Assembly: GCA_964594075.1 (NCBI GenBank) | Contig: CAZQKW010000032.1 | Coordinates: forward strand, 1-44,696 | Length of the DNA: 44,696 bases | Reading direction: 5' to 3' | DNA from: CAZQKW01 sp964594075 | GTDB lineage: Bacteria > Desulfobacterota > WTBG01 > CAIYCZ01 | Shown here: positions 25,843 through 34,358 of the stretch, in pieces | Layout: each line of letters starts with the position of its first letter | Position numbering within the stretch: the first letter of the stretch is position 1 | Notes under the pieces: model-generated | The model's input: only the letters and a program-made list of their open reading frames with translations | What the model was told of the DNA's origin: nothing | Databases searched by the model: none | Translations under genes and position numbers: made by a program

Positions 25843-25908
25843 TGGTCTCCTCCTGTTCTGATTGCGTCATCAATCGCGCTGTTTATCAACAGGAAACAAA
25901 GCGGCTAT

Positions 25909-26880
25909 TTATAATCCTTCTTGCGACAGTTCTTCAATAAGTTTTTTCTGGCGGGGTGTCAGGTGTTTGGGTATCTCCACGATAATTTTCACATATTCGT
26001 CACCTTGGCCGGTCCCTTTAAACTGGTGAATGCCGCATCCTTTAAGACGCAGCTTGGTCTGGCTCTGTATGCCCGGCGGAACTTTTATTTTTTTTGTGCC
26101 ATTTAAGGTAGGCACTTCAATTGTGGTCCCCAGAATAGCTTCGGTCAGCTTGATTTCTTTTTCAACAATAATGTCATAACCTTCGCGTTTGAAAATCGGG
26201 TGCTCCTTAACCTGCACGGTCACATAAAGGTCTCCCGGCGTCTGTGCCATGCCGCGCTCCCCTTTGCCGGGCAGCCTGAGCTTCTGTCCATTATTAATGC
26301 CCCGGGGTATTTTTACCGTCACTTCATTTCGTTTGCCGTCAACAATATAGGCAATCTTTTTTTCACATCCGTGCACCGCTTCCATAAAGTCAAGCGTTAT
26401 ATTCAAGGTGAGGTCTCTGCCTGCCGGCGCATGGGGTTCAGCGCCAAACCCGCCTCCCCCGCCGAATAAATCCTCAATGTTGATGGTGGTGCTGCCGCGG
26501 GGCCTGCCGCCAAAGCCGGGGCCGTATGCAGTCGTTCGCCGAGCGCCGCCGCCAAAAAGTCGGCTGAAAATATCCTCAGAGCCAAATCCCATGTCTTTAA
26601 ATAGGTCGCCGACATCAAAGCCGCGGAAAATGTCTTCCTGGCTAAATCGCTGATGAAAACCTGCCGAGCCGAATCGGTCATACTGGGCGCGCTTTTCCTT
26701 GTGGCTGAGCACTGCATAGGCTTCGTTTATTTTTTTAAATTTTTCTTCTGCCGACTTATCGCCCGGATTTCGGTCGGGATGATACTGGAGGGCAAGTTTG
26801 CGGTAGGCTTTTTTTATCTCCGTCTCCGTGGCATTTTTACTGACGCCCAGCAGCTTATAATAATCTTCATTGGTTGCCAT
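25909..26880 (-). CDS. CbpA-type DnaJ co-chaperone
   Basis: A 323-residue class B J-protein. The J domain (1-70) carries HPD at 34-36. A Gly/Phe-rich linker (about 75-160) follows, then two C-terminal substrate-binding domains (RDLTLNITLDFMEAVHGCEKKI ... LRLPGKGERG). The Zn-binding CxxCxGxG repeats of DnaJ are absent. It stimulates the DnaK ATPase and delivers unfolded clients. It starts on the base directly after the ClpX-like stop codon, so it is translationally coupled to that unfoldase. No dnaK or grpE is nearby, so this is probably a specialised J-protein rather than the housekeeping one. Confidence 0.93.
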   Translation of the reverse strand: MATNEDYYKLLGVSKNATETEIKKAYRKLALQYHPDRNPGDKSAEEKFKKINEAYAVLSHKEKRAQYDRFGSAGFHQRFSQEDIFRGFDVGDLFKDMGFGSEDIFSRLFGGGARRTTAYGPGFGGRPRGSTTINIEDLFGGGGGFGAEPHAPAGRDLTLNITLDFMEAVHGCEKKIAYIVDGKRNEVTVKIPRGINNGQKLRLPGKGERGMAQTPGDLYVTVQVKEHPIFKREGYDIIVEKEIKLTEAILGTTIEVPTLNGTKKIKVPPGIQSQTKLRLKGCGIHQFKGTGQGDEYVKIIVEIPKHLTPRQKKLIEELSQEGL

Positions 26881-28620
26881 TTATACTCCCTGCTGATAAG
26901 ATTTTTTAATCAATTCATTGAGGTAGCTCTGCGGATTCTCAACCGCCTCGCGGGGAAACACAAAGCTCATTTTGCCGGTTTTTTCCCGAACCAATTTCAA
27001 TCCGTGTTCATAATTTTTTAGCAGCGTTTCCAGCAGCACATCAACGCTTATTTTTTCTGCAAAAACCTTTTCTATAATGCGGTTAACTGCACCTTCAGCA
27101 AACTGGATACTAATACCATACCGGGCCTGAAATTTCCGCTCAAAATTTCTGGTCATGTTCGCTATGTCCATTGCCTCTTCAATGACTTTTTGATAATCAC
27201 GGCACCGCACGACCGCATTATCCACAATGATATCTAACCGTTCAACCGTTAAAAATGCCTTCTGCGCTGCCGTAAAGGACTCCTTTTTTTGTAAAATCCT
27301 TTCTCGCAATTCTTGCTTTTCATTATTTAACAACTCTTGGTGCCGCAGATACATTTCTGAAAGATTCGAACGGTTTAACAAGGCCTTCAATTCGCGTCCC
27401 GGGTTATCTACCATTTCCTTAGTGACTACCAGTTTTTTTATATTAGTGGAAGGCAATTTCTTCTCAAATTTAAGCAGCACTTTTTCCACGGCGCTTATGA
27501 GTCCGCGGGCGCCGGTTTTTTCGGCATGGGCCATTTCAGCAATTTTTTTCAGAGCATCGTCCTCAAAACGGATATCAATGCCGTAAGCCATGAAATCGCG
27601 CTTTTTGCTGTTTATCACTGCACTGTTGATATTTTTAAGAATTGCATACAGATCATCTACGGTCAGCGGTTCGAATATGGCTATAACCGGCAGCCTGCCA
27701 ATGAACTCTGATTCAAAGCCATAATTCATAAGATCTTCAGACTTAACCTCTGCAAGCAGTTCATGTTCTTTGCCGGGTCGCTTCAGTTCAGCGCCAAATC
27801 CAAGTCCCTTGCTGACTAAACGCTCGCTTATTCTTTTCTCAAGGCCGTTAAACGCGCCGCTCACGATAAACAGAATGTTTTTTGTATTTATAATTCTTTT
27901 TTCGCGCTTCCCGGTCTTCCGGTACTGTTCTACAGCTTCCATCTGCGAGACAATATCATGAGGGACCTTGAGATCAACCTCTGTTTCCTCCATCGGTTTC
28001 AAAAGAGCCCGCTGAACGCCCGTCCGCGACACGTCAGGGCCGTAGAGGTTGTTGCTGCTTGCAATTTTGTCAATCTCATCAATATAGATAATGCCATATT
28101 GGGCCAGTTCTATATCCCCGTTTGCCTCGCGCACAAGATCCCGCACCAGGTCTTCAACATCCCCGCCCACATAGCCGGTTTCGCTGAATTTGGTTGCGTC
28201 GCCTTTAACAAAAGGCACGCCGATTTTCTGGGCAATGAGTTTGATCAGAAATGTCTTGCCGACACCGGTTGGTCCAATCATGATGATATTGTTTTTGATA
28301 TTGCCCACCGGCGCGGTTTCATCCGAATGCTTTATGCGATTAAAGTGCGTGCAGATCTTTGTGGAAAGGATCTCTTTTGCCCGATCCTGTTTTATCACGT
28401 ACTCATTGAGATAGGCTTCCAGCTCCTCAGGCTTCATATCAAAATTAATTTTTGCCGACGGCGGAGTTTTCTTCTTCTCCTGTTCGTCTAATCCTGCTTC
28501 GCCCCGATCAGGAAATAAAAACGGGACAGACAGGCGCACATGCTGCCCATATTTTTTGGATAAATATTCATTAAGCTCTTTTTCCAGTTCGCGTGGACTG
28601 GGTATCTTGTCGCTGCTCAT
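26881..28620 (-). CDS. ClpX-like AAA+ unfoldase lacking the zinc-binding domain
   Basis: A 579-residue AAA+ protein. The ClpX-type core has Walker A GPTGVGKT (116-123), pore loop GYVG (149-152), Walker B IIYIDEIDK (177-185), Arg-finger region EFIGRLPV (305-312) and sensor-2 GARGL (370-374). A LGFGAE segment at 273-278 matches the [LIV]-G-F loop by which ClpX docks on ClpP. The usual N-terminal zinc domain is replaced by about 60 unrelated residues. The region after Walker B differs from ClpX, lacking the RKH pore motif. A 160-residue helical extension follows the core. Housekeeping ClpX is about 420 residues. Operon partners are a J-protein and a sensor-like protein, suggesting stress proteostasis. 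Confidence 0.85.
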   Translation of the reverse strand: MSSDKIPSPRELEKELNEYLSKKYGQHVRLSVPFLFPDRGEAGLDEQEKKKTPPSAKINFDMKPEELEAYLNEYVIKQDRAKEILSTKICTHFNRIKHSDETAPVGNIKNNIIMIGPTGVGKTFLIKLIAQKIGVPFVKGDATKFSETGYVGGDVEDLVRDLVREANGDIELAQYGIIYIDEIDKIASSNNLYGPDVSRTGVQRALLKPMEETEVDLKVPHDIVSQMEAVEQYRKTGKREKRIINTKNILFIVSGAFNGLEKRISERLVSKGLGFGAELKRPGKEHELLAEVKSEDLMNYGFESEFIGRLPVIAIFEPLTVDDLYAILKNINSAVINSKKRDFMAYGIDIRFEDDALKKIAEMAHAEKTGARGLISAVEKVLLKFEKKLPSTNIKKLVVTKEMVDNPGRELKALLNRSNLSEMYLRHQELLNNEKQELRERILQKKESFTAAQKAFLTVERLDIIVDNAVVRCRDYQKVIEEAMDIANMTRNFERKFQARYGISIQFAEGAVNRIIEKVFAEKISVDVLLETLLKNYEHGLKLVREKTGKMSFVFPREAVENPQSYLNELIKKSYQQGV

Positions 28621-28741
28621 AATACATGCCTTTCGTGTATAATTGTGTATTATCTCTTAGAATTTTATCATATTGTGTTTTTGCATGTTTATTTTAATTT
28701 TTTTATTTTTTAATATAACCACTAAAAAACCAGTGTCAATC

Positions 28742-29374
28742 TTACGCCGTGGATATTAAATATTTTTTGAGCTGCGAAATTGATTTGAAATGGATTGCCC
28801 TCATTCCCAGAGCTTCTGCAGCCATTACATATTCCTGAATGTCATCTATATAAACACATTCCTGCGCAGAACATTTGGCCTTGGCGAGTGCTTCTTTAAA
28901 AATTGCCGGGTCTGGCTTTCTTTTTTTTATTTTGTAAGATAATATAAAATCATCAAAATGATGAAGCACCGGAAATGTTTTTAGACAGTATTCAAAATGC
29001 CATTTATTAGTATTTGAAAGACACAGAAGCCGGTAATTTCTCTTAAGCCGGGTAATTAATTGGGAAATTCCCGGGTTAAGTGTAAAAATATGATTCCAGA
29101 TTTTTTTAAACTCAATGATGGAACCGGTAAAATGCACATTGCGTTTTATATGAGCAAAGAAACTTCGGGGCGTTAAAATTCCTTCGTCAAACTGCGCTTC
29201 CAGCCCTGAATTAAAAATTTCCCGATAAATCTCGCGGGCGGTCAAAGGGCAGTATAACGCCATTTTTTTACAAATCATAAAGTGATCAAAGTCCACAATA
29301 ACCTTGCCAAGATCAAAAATAATAACCCTTGTCCGTAATGTCATCGTGCTGTCCCATACATGAGATAAGGCCAT
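28742..29374 (-). CDS. HAD-superfamily hydrolase, YihX-like
   Basis: A 210-residue HAD phosphatase. Motif I is VIIFDLGKVIVDFD; the second Asp of the usual DxD is replaced by Gly, as is common in the YihX (alpha-D-glucose-1-phosphate phosphatase) branch. Motif II is LLCLSNTN, motif III K near KKRKPDP, and motif IV VYIDDIQEYV. A helical cap lies between motifs I and II. The first 14 residues may not be translated; an inner ATG (MTLRTRV) lies just before motif I. It is a single gene, divergent from the ECF sigma gene. The substrate is not predictable from sequence alone. Confidence 0.82.
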   Translation of the reverse strand: MALSHVWDSTMTLRTRVIIFDLGKVIVDFDHFMICKKMALYCPLTAREIYREIFNSGLEAQFDEGILTPRSFFAHIKRNVHFTGSIIEFKKIWNHIFTLNPGISQLITRLKRNYRLLCLSNTNKWHFEYCLKTFPVLHHFDDFILSYKIKKRKPDPAIFKEALAKAKCSAQECVYIDDIQEYVMAAEALGMRAIHFKSISQLKKYLISTA

Positions 29375-29498
29375 TGATGAGAAATCAAAGGGAGAAAATT
29401 GGCTTTCCTACGCAATTTTATAGCTAATGGTTTGTTTAATATATGTATAAAACTTTTTCATAAACTAATGCCAGTGTCCGCATAAAGGAACCCAGGCG

Positions 29499-30074
29499 GT
29501 GTATGAGCACGCGTCGGACCACGAACTTATCAAGGCAATAGCCCAAAAAGATACCGAAGCATTTAAGGTCTTTATGACCAGGTATCAGGATCGCGTCTTT
29601 CGCACGGTATATCGTTTCGTGGGTGATGCGGAAAGCACGTGCGACCTGGTGCAGGACATCTTTTTAAAAGTGTATCGTTCTGCTCACTCCTATACGCCCG
29701 ATGCCGAGCTTTTTACCTGGCTTTACCGGATAATAGCCAATCATTGCATCAACTTTACCGTAAAGCAAAAAAAAGATCCTCTGTTCATGGCCAGGGAACA
29801 TTCTCAGCCATCCGGTTCTTCAGAGGCCGACCGTGCCCACGTTGAATCACCTGAAAAAAATCTTTTACGACAGGAGCGTTCTCTGCGCGTGCGACAGGCA
29901 TTAGATTCTCTCCCCAACAGACAGAAATTAGCAATTACCCTGCTGCGCTTTGAAGGTTTGAGTTACCGGGAGATTGCAGCAATACTGGGATGTTCCGTTT
30001 CCGCAGTGGAGTCCCTCATCTTCCGAGGAATGGAAACCCTGAAAAAATCCCTGTCAAAGGAATTTGAAGTATAA
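29499..30074 (+). CDS. ECF-family RNA polymerase sigma factor (RpoE-like)
   Basis: A 191-residue sigma factor with only regions 2 and 4. Region 2 has RYQDRVFRTVYRFVGDAESTCDLVQDIFLKVY and FTWLYRIIANHCINF. Region 4 has LPNRQKLAITLLRFEGLSYREIAAILGCSVSAVESLIFRG. The start is a GTG with AAAGGA upstream. It is followed by an anti-sigma gene with a zinc finger and two periplasmic sensor-like genes. The group is therefore a signal-responsive envelope- or metal-stress regulon, resembling CnrYXH in logic. Confidence 0.93.
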   Translation: MYEHASDHELIKAIAQKDTEAFKVFMTRYQDRVFRTVYRFVGDAESTCDLVQDIFLKVYRSAHSYTPDAELFTWLYRIIANHCINFTVKQKKDPLFMAREHSQPSGSSEADRAHVESPEKNLLRQERSLRVRQALDSLPNRQKLAITLLRFEGLSYREIAAILGCSVSAVESLIFRGMETLKKSLSKEFEV

Positions 30075-30160
30075 TTATAAAATAAAAGCGTAGCATATGT
30101 TGCGGTATATTTCGCAAGATTTTTATTGTGGTGCTGTTTAATTTATACAGGAGTTGTCCC

Positions 30161-30631
30161 ATGAAATGTGCTGAAATCCACAAGCGACTAAAATCATACC
30201 TTGACGGTCAGCTTCCCGGCCATGAAGCAGAGGAAATCAGGCAGCATATTAGCGACTGTCAATCCTGTTCAAGAGAGGCCGCATTATTATCCCGCACCTG
30301 GGAGCTTCTGCTTGAGCTTCCCGATGCGCCGGCAGCTCCTGATCTTGTGCCCGCAACGCTTTCGCACCTGCAGGCAGAATCGCAGGAATCATTGTTTGAT
30401 AAAATTTTTCGCCGCTTTATTGCCCTACCCGTTCCTGCTGCTGCGACTGCTGCACTTATTGTGGGGCTGTTCATCGGAGCACAGCTCGGCACCGTTATTT
30501 CAGATATGAATGTGGACATCAAGGATGCAGAAGACCCGCTCTACCTTGATATTTTCCATGAACTGCCATCACAGACAATCGGGAATGCGTATATAGCCCT
30601 TAATTATCCACAAGAGGATGAAGACCTATGA
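30161..30631 (+). CDS. membrane anti-sigma factor with zf-HC2 zinc finger
   Basis: About 156 residues. The N-terminal anti-sigma zinc finger has Cys 3 and the HISDCQSC motif (H-x3-C-x2-C). One TM helix (LPVPAAATAALIVGLFIGAQLG) and a short periplasmic tail follow. It should bind and hold the ECF sigma factor at the membrane. I start it at the ATG at 30161, with AGGAG upstream; an in-frame GTG upstream lacks a binding site. It overlaps the next gene by 4 nt. Confidence 0.88.
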   Translation: MKCAEIHKRLKSYLDGQLPGHEAEEIRQHISDCQSCSREAALLSRTWELLLELPDAPAAPDLVPATLSHLQAESQESLFDKIFRRFIALPVPAAATAALIVGLFIGAQLGTVISDMNVDIKDAEDPLYLDIFHELPSQTIGNAYIALNYPQEDEDL

Positions 30632-31113
30632 ACAATACGTGGCTTAAAATAATTCTCATTTTCTCGCTTGCAATCAATGGCGCGGTGCTGGTGGCAGTTG
30701 GCTATCCCTTTGCCAGACAGTACTGGGGGAACCAAACCAAACCCTTTGTCCAGCAGGACCTACCGTTTAAAGATGTTCCGCCGCAGGTTCTGCAATCCCG
30801 CTTAGAATTCAGAAACAGACTACGTCAAGAGCGCATGAGAGTCAGAAATGAACAGAGCCAGCTTGCTGAGCTTTTGATGGCTGAACCGCCGGATATCCAG
30901 AAAATTAAGGATAAAATCCAGTCCATCGCAAACCTTCAGGGTAAGATCCAGCAGGCAGTGGTTGATCAAATTCTTAAAGAAACAGCAGCCATGACACCCG
31001 AGCAGCGAAGGCTTTATCTTTCAAACATTCAGGGCAGAATGTGTCAGGGGCCATGCGGCAAGGGTCCGCGATTTGGCGGCAGAGGAGGACGCAGGAATAT
31101 GCCCTGGCCATAA
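30628..31113 (+). CDS. periplasmic metal sensor / CpxP-CnrX-like protein
   Basis: A 161-residue protein with one N-terminal membrane helix and an extracytoplasmic helical hairpin (VLQSRLEFRNRLRQERMRVR ... MTPEQRRLYL). This is typical of the heavy-metal-resistance/CpxP-Spy superfamily to which CnrX and ZraP belong. The tail MCQGPCGKGPRFGG contains two Cys and many Gly/Arg. The start overlaps the anti-sigma stop (ATGA), so it is coupled to the sigma/anti-sigma pair. It probably senses metal or unfolded protein and controls the anti-sigma. The specific ligand is not visible. Confidence 0.78.
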   Translation: MNNTWLKIILIFSLAINGAVLVAVGYPFARQYWGNQTKPFVQQDLPFKDVPPQVLQSRLEFRNRLRQERMRVRNEQSQLAELLMAEPPDIQKIKDKIQSIANLQGKIQQAVVDQILKETAAMTPEQRRLYLSNIQGRMCQGPCGKGPRFGGRGGRRNMPWP

Positions 31114-31185
31114 AACCGCGCAAGTTTTTTTGTTAGCAACTGTTTAACGTAATGAATCCCAACCTGTTTAACTCTTTGAATTATT

Positions 31186-31341
31186 CTCTGCTATTGGGTA
31201 TGGTTTGGCTTGTGGTGAAAACAGTTACATGAGGTGTGAGTTATATAGCTGTGGCGAACACAACGACCCGTTCTAACGGGCACATAGCCCGCACAAATGA
31301 ACCAAATGCCAAACAATTTCAAATAAATTTGGATAGAATTA
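31186..31341. repeat. about 156-bp element, copy 1 (inverted relative to copy 2)
   Basis: Its sequence matches the reverse complement of 32116-32271 throughout. The best-conserved core is 31204-31273, which includes GTGGCGAACACAACGACCCG. It also shares AATTTCAAATA and TTTGGATA near the inner end. It covers the region just upstream of the ZraP-like gene and may hold its promoter. Confidence 0.8.
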
Positions 31342-31365
31342 ATTAACCGTACAGGAGGCACTACC

Positions 31366-31914
31366 ATGAAAAACGTATTTGCTATCACCTTATTAACGAT
31401 TGTTTTGTTAACTGCGGCTGCATCTGCCGAAGCTCAATGGTGGAAATTTGGCAGAGGTGGCGGCTGGGACTCCGGACCGGGTTGGCGTTCTGATTTTTCA
31501 GGACTCAACCTGACCGATGCTCAGCAGAAACAGCTTGACAATTTGTATCAATCACACAGAAAAGAAGTGGCTACATTATATAATAAAATGGAACAAAAAC
31601 AGCTTGAAATGAACAGTATGCTTCTTGAACCAAATCCTGAACAGAACAGGGTAACTGCCTTGCAGAGGGAAATTTCAGACCTGCAGGCCGCTCTTAACGA
31701 AAAGAGGGTCAACTATCAACTTGAAGCACGAAAAATACTTACTCCTGAACAGATTGAGCAACTGCCGCCCGGATGTGCATTTGGTTTTAACAGCATGATC
31801 GGCGGTTATGGGCCAGGATATGGCTGCGGTATGGGGCCTGGTCCCTGGTGCGGCAGAGGTCCCGGATATGGTTTCAGAGGCCGCGGTTATGGTCCTGGCT
31901 GCTGGAACTGGTAA
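31366..31914 (+). CDS. ZraP/Spy-like periplasmic metal-binding protein
   Basis: A 182-residue exported protein (signal peptide ending ASAEA). The LTDAQQKQLDNLYQSHRKEVATLY segment and following coiled region match the ZraP/Spy/CpxP LTxxQ superfamily, which forms helical-hairpin dimers binding zinc or unfolded protein. The C-terminal 35 residues are almost entirely Gly/Tyr/Pro/Arg with three Cys (GYGCGMG, PWCGRG, PGCWNW), a likely flexible metal-binding tail. AGGAGG precedes the ATG. It has its own terminator and lies 250 nt after the ECF operon. Inverted 156-bp repeats flank it. Confidence 0.8.
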   Translation: MKNVFAITLLTIVLLTAAASAEAQWWKFGRGGGWDSGPGWRSDFSGLNLTDAQQKQLDNLYQSHRKEVATLYNKMEQKQLEMNSMLLEPNPEQNRVTALQREISDLQAALNEKRVNYQLEARKILTPEQIEQLPPGCAFGFNSMIGGYGPGYGCGMGPGPWCGRGPGYGFRGRGYGPGCWNW

Positions 31915-31940
31915 AATGAGTTCAATCCCCATAATATCAA

Positions 31941-31974
31941 AAACCCTGCTATCAGTTGGTAGCAGGGTTTTTTT
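31941..31974 (+). terminator. rho-independent terminator of the ZraP-like gene
   Basis: A perfect 11-bp stem (AAACCCTGCTA with TAGCAGGGTTT), an 8-nt loop, then TTTT. Confidence 0.93.
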
Positions 31975-32115
31975 AACTTTCCCCAAAAAATTTATTGATG
32001 GTGATGAAGAAGCGTCAGGGCTTTTTGCATTGACAGAACTATTAAAAGGAATTATCTATAACTACCGCCGCTGCTGTTGAAAAACCCAAACGGTAGTGTT
32101 GCGTTGCAACGATAG

Positions 32116-32271
32116 TATCTTTATCCAAAGCTATTTGAAATTTTTTCACATCTGATTCATTGTTTCCGGCTCAGTGCTCGCCGGAACGGGTCGTTGTGTT
32201 CGCCACAGTTATCACTCGCACATCATGTAACTATCTTCACCACAAGCCAAATAAATACCAATATGAGAGCA
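32116..32271. repeat. about 156-bp element, copy 2 (inverted relative to copy 1)
   Basis: Reverse-complement counterpart of 31186-31341. The core 32184-32251 is nearly identical to it, with scattered substitutions outside. It starts about 140 nt after the ZraP-like terminator and ends about 90 nt before the flavodoxin-like gene. Confidence 0.8.
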
Positions 32272-32358
32272 CAATTCTCAGATGTAACCAGGTAAAAAAA
32301 ACTAACGGCACGATTTTGATCATTTTTATTACACGTATTTTTATAGAAAGGAATTAAT

Positions 32359-32973
32359 ATGTATGTGATTGGTTTGGTTGGAAGTCCCCGCAAAAAAGGC
32401 AATACCGATGTCATGGTTGATACGTTTCTTGAGGGAGCTGCCGCGGCACAGGCAGCGGTAAAAAAATTTTTTCTTGCTGACCTTACCATTAATCAGTGCC
32501 AAGGGTGTTTTCGGAACTGCATTATCTACCCCGGTGTCACGTGCAAAATTTTTCGGGACGACATGGATATGCTTCTTCAGGAAATGATCGCCGCTGATCT
32601 TATATTCTTCGCCTCCCCTCTTTATTGCGCAAGCTACACAGCGATCATGGCGCGATTCTTTGAGCGTTGTCTGCCCCTTTGGGAAGTTGAGATAGTCGGC
32701 GAACTGGGCACAATGGAAGCGCTCAAATTCATCAATAACCCGGTCAAAGGCAAAAAAGCAGTTGTTGGAATGGTTCAGGATTTAAAAGAACCCAGAGCCG
32801 CCGAGCTGGCTTTCAAGGTGTTTGAGAATAACATCAATAAAACCTATATGATGGAAATTGTTGAAAAAATTCACGTAACCGATGTGCGCGACAGAGGAGA
32901 CATCAAAAACAAACACGAGGAAATCAAAAGGATTTTTCAAATCGGGAAGAATCTCGTCGAAGTATGCAAATAA
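32359..32973 (+). CDS. flavodoxin-like NADPH-dependent FMN reductase / iron-sulfur flavoprotein family
   Basis: A 204-residue protein opening with the FMN phosphate loop GSPRKKGNTDVMVD. A CQGCFRNC segment follows, with a further Cys about ten residues on, and then SPLYCASYTAIMARFFER. Iron-sulfur flavoproteins have a compact Cx2Cx2Cx(4-7)C cluster motif; here the Cys spacing is Cx2Cx3C with a later C, so a 4Fe-4S cluster is possible but not certain. AAAGGA is the ribosome binding site. It is a single gene. It probably passes electrons between reduced carriers and a small acceptor; the partner is unknown. Confidence 0.8.
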   Translation: MYVIGLVGSPRKKGNTDVMVDTFLEGAAAAQAAVKKFFLADLTINQCQGCFRNCIIYPGVTCKIFRDDMDMLLQEMIAADLIFFASPLYCASYTAIMARFFERCLPLWEVEIVGELGTMEALKFINNPVKGKKAVVGMVQDLKEPRAAELAFKVFENNINKTYMMEIVEKIHVTDVRDRGDIKNKHEEIKRIFQIGKNLVEVCK

Positions 32974-33314
32974 TATAAAAGCCTTATTTTCTAAATATTC
33001 AATAATTTTTTAAATGTAATTGCTTTTTTTATTTATAAATATTCTGCACTTATTGCATTTATCAACAAATTTTTTTATTGCACTCTCTTCTTTTATGTGC
33101 TAAAAATTTCCACTTCAAATGCCTTCAATAAAGTTAATTCAATTTTGCTGCCTGTAATAGACAAACGCCCCGGCACGCGCCGCTTATAAAAAAATAATAA
33201 GATAGTTCACATTTCGATGTTCAAGGTCGTTTTATTGAGCCCTTGTTTAAGCGGGTTTGGGGGAAGGACTTTTTTTGCCGTTTTAACAGGGCAGAGAGGA
33301 AGGAGGTCTAATTT
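32974..33314. other. 341-nt AT-rich intergenic region
   Basis: Upstream of the lytic transglycosylase gene. No gene or clear hairpin terminator seen. The right end carries AGGAGG for the next gene. Confidence 0.4.
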
Positions 33315-33935
33315 ATGGAAATTATGAGTGGAATTATTTTTGCGTTGTCGGTATTTTTTTGCATCCCTGCCACTGGCGCAAAATCATTACCGGTCAACCA
33401 CCCGATTCCCATCATGCAGGCAAAAAGTTCACAAAGTGATTTTATATGCAAAAGCATGACGCTCATCAAATCCGAACAGCCTGCCTTGAGCGACGCAGAA
33501 ACATATGAAATCGCACGCACTATTAAAACCGTGGGCGAGGAATTTACCTGTATTGACCCTTTGCTGCTTTTGGCATTGCAAAAAGTGGAAAGCGATTTTA
33601 AATCCACCGCTACGGGAGCAAGGGGAGAACGCGGGATTAATCAAATTCATCCGGTAACCGCACGGGAGCTGTGTTCGAAACTCGGGTGGAAATACCATCC
33701 CCGGCTGCTCCATGACATTAACCAGAGCACCTTTTTAGCTGGTCTCTATTTAGACTACCTGTACAAAAAATATGGCTCTGTTGAGGCTATGCTGGTAGGA
33801 TACAGTTGCGGGCCGCTGTACGCGCGGAGATTTGTCAGGAATGATTTTGCTGCTATTCCCGATAAGGGATTAGATTATGTTAACGAGGTGTTAGAAACCT
33901 ATGTCCGGTATCAGGACCAAATAAACAATGTGTGA
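33315..33935 (+). CDS. exported lytic transglycosylase-like (SLT domain) protein
   Basis: A 206-residue protein with a signal peptide (to about 22) and a Slt-type lysozyme-like domain. The catalytic Glu lies in ALQKVESDFKSTATG. The GxxGxxQI segment reads GERGINQIHP, with Ile-Asn in place of the usual Leu-Met. The YL(D)YLYKKYGSVEAMLVGYSCG helix pair follows. It would cleave peptidoglycan glycan strands to 1,6-anhydro-muropeptides in the periplasm. The strong AGGAGG fits the ATG. Preceding it, residues 25-70 are unassigned. Confidence 0.85.
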   Translation: MEIMSGIIFALSVFFCIPATGAKSLPVNHPIPIMQAKSSQSDFICKSMTLIKSEQPALSDAETYEIARTIKTVGEEFTCIDPLLLLALQKVESDFKSTATGARGERGINQIHPVTARELCSKLGWKYHPRLLHDINQSTFLAGLYLDYLYKKYGSVEAMLVGYSCGPLYARRFVRNDFAAIPDKGLDYVNEVLETYVRYQDQINNV

Positions 33936-33951
33936 GGGGGCGTTGAAAAAG

Positions 33952-34060
33952 TGCCATTTTGAATGAAATGAGGGATCTCGTTGTGTTAAAGGCGCAGGCA
34001 TGTGGTGTAGTGAGAGATTTCCTGCTGTGCAGATGCATCGCTACGCTCAGAATGACACAA
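33952..34060. repeat. dispersed repeat of the GAGATTTC...GCTACGCTCAGAATGACA type
   Basis: The right half (GAGAGATTTCC ... CATCGCTACGCTCAGAATGACA) and the left half (GCCATTTTGAATGAAATGAGGGATCTCG) are loosely complementary. This resembles the palindromic repeats scattered through many anaerobe genomes. Noncoding; no function known to me. Confidence 0.6.
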
Positions 34061-34262
34061 AACCGTATTCGGTCATCATTTACGATACCCCACCTTGCAT
34101 TCTAACGGAGTAAAACAACTGAAAAATCTTGTTAAGGTAACTTTGCTGAAGTGCATAATTATTATTATTATTACAATGCGTTTTCAAAATCCATTTGACC
34201 AGAATTAACCTTAGGTAGGGATCGTTTTAACAATGTTTATTTGATGTCCCTTATGGTAAGAC

Positions 34263-34295
34263 AAAAAAGCATCTGATCTTTTCAGATGCTTTTTT
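34263..34295 (+). terminator. rho-independent terminator
   Basis: A 14-bp A/T-ended stem with core GCATCTGA/TCAGATGC, a 5-nt loop and a run of T on the plus strand. It lies about 330 nt after the transglycosylase gene and just before the Bax-inhibitor gene. It is symmetrical enough to work in both directions. Confidence 0.8.
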
Positions 34296-34358
34296 ACTCA
34301 TGACTATGCTAAATTCTGGTAATATAAAAAATTATGCAATCGTGAGGGAGAATATAAC

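Larger units (their letters stand above)
33936..34358. other. intergenic region with dispersed repeat and terminator
   Basis: Holds a common dispersed repeat (33952-34060) and a terminator (34263-34295). No gene seen. Confidence 0.5.

Noticed and set aside
31191..31388. Small ORFs on the 156-bp repeats (31191-31388 minus and 32160-32357 plus) with similar peptides
   Set aside because: Their similarity follows from the inverted DNA repeat; there is no ribosome binding site or codon-level conservation.
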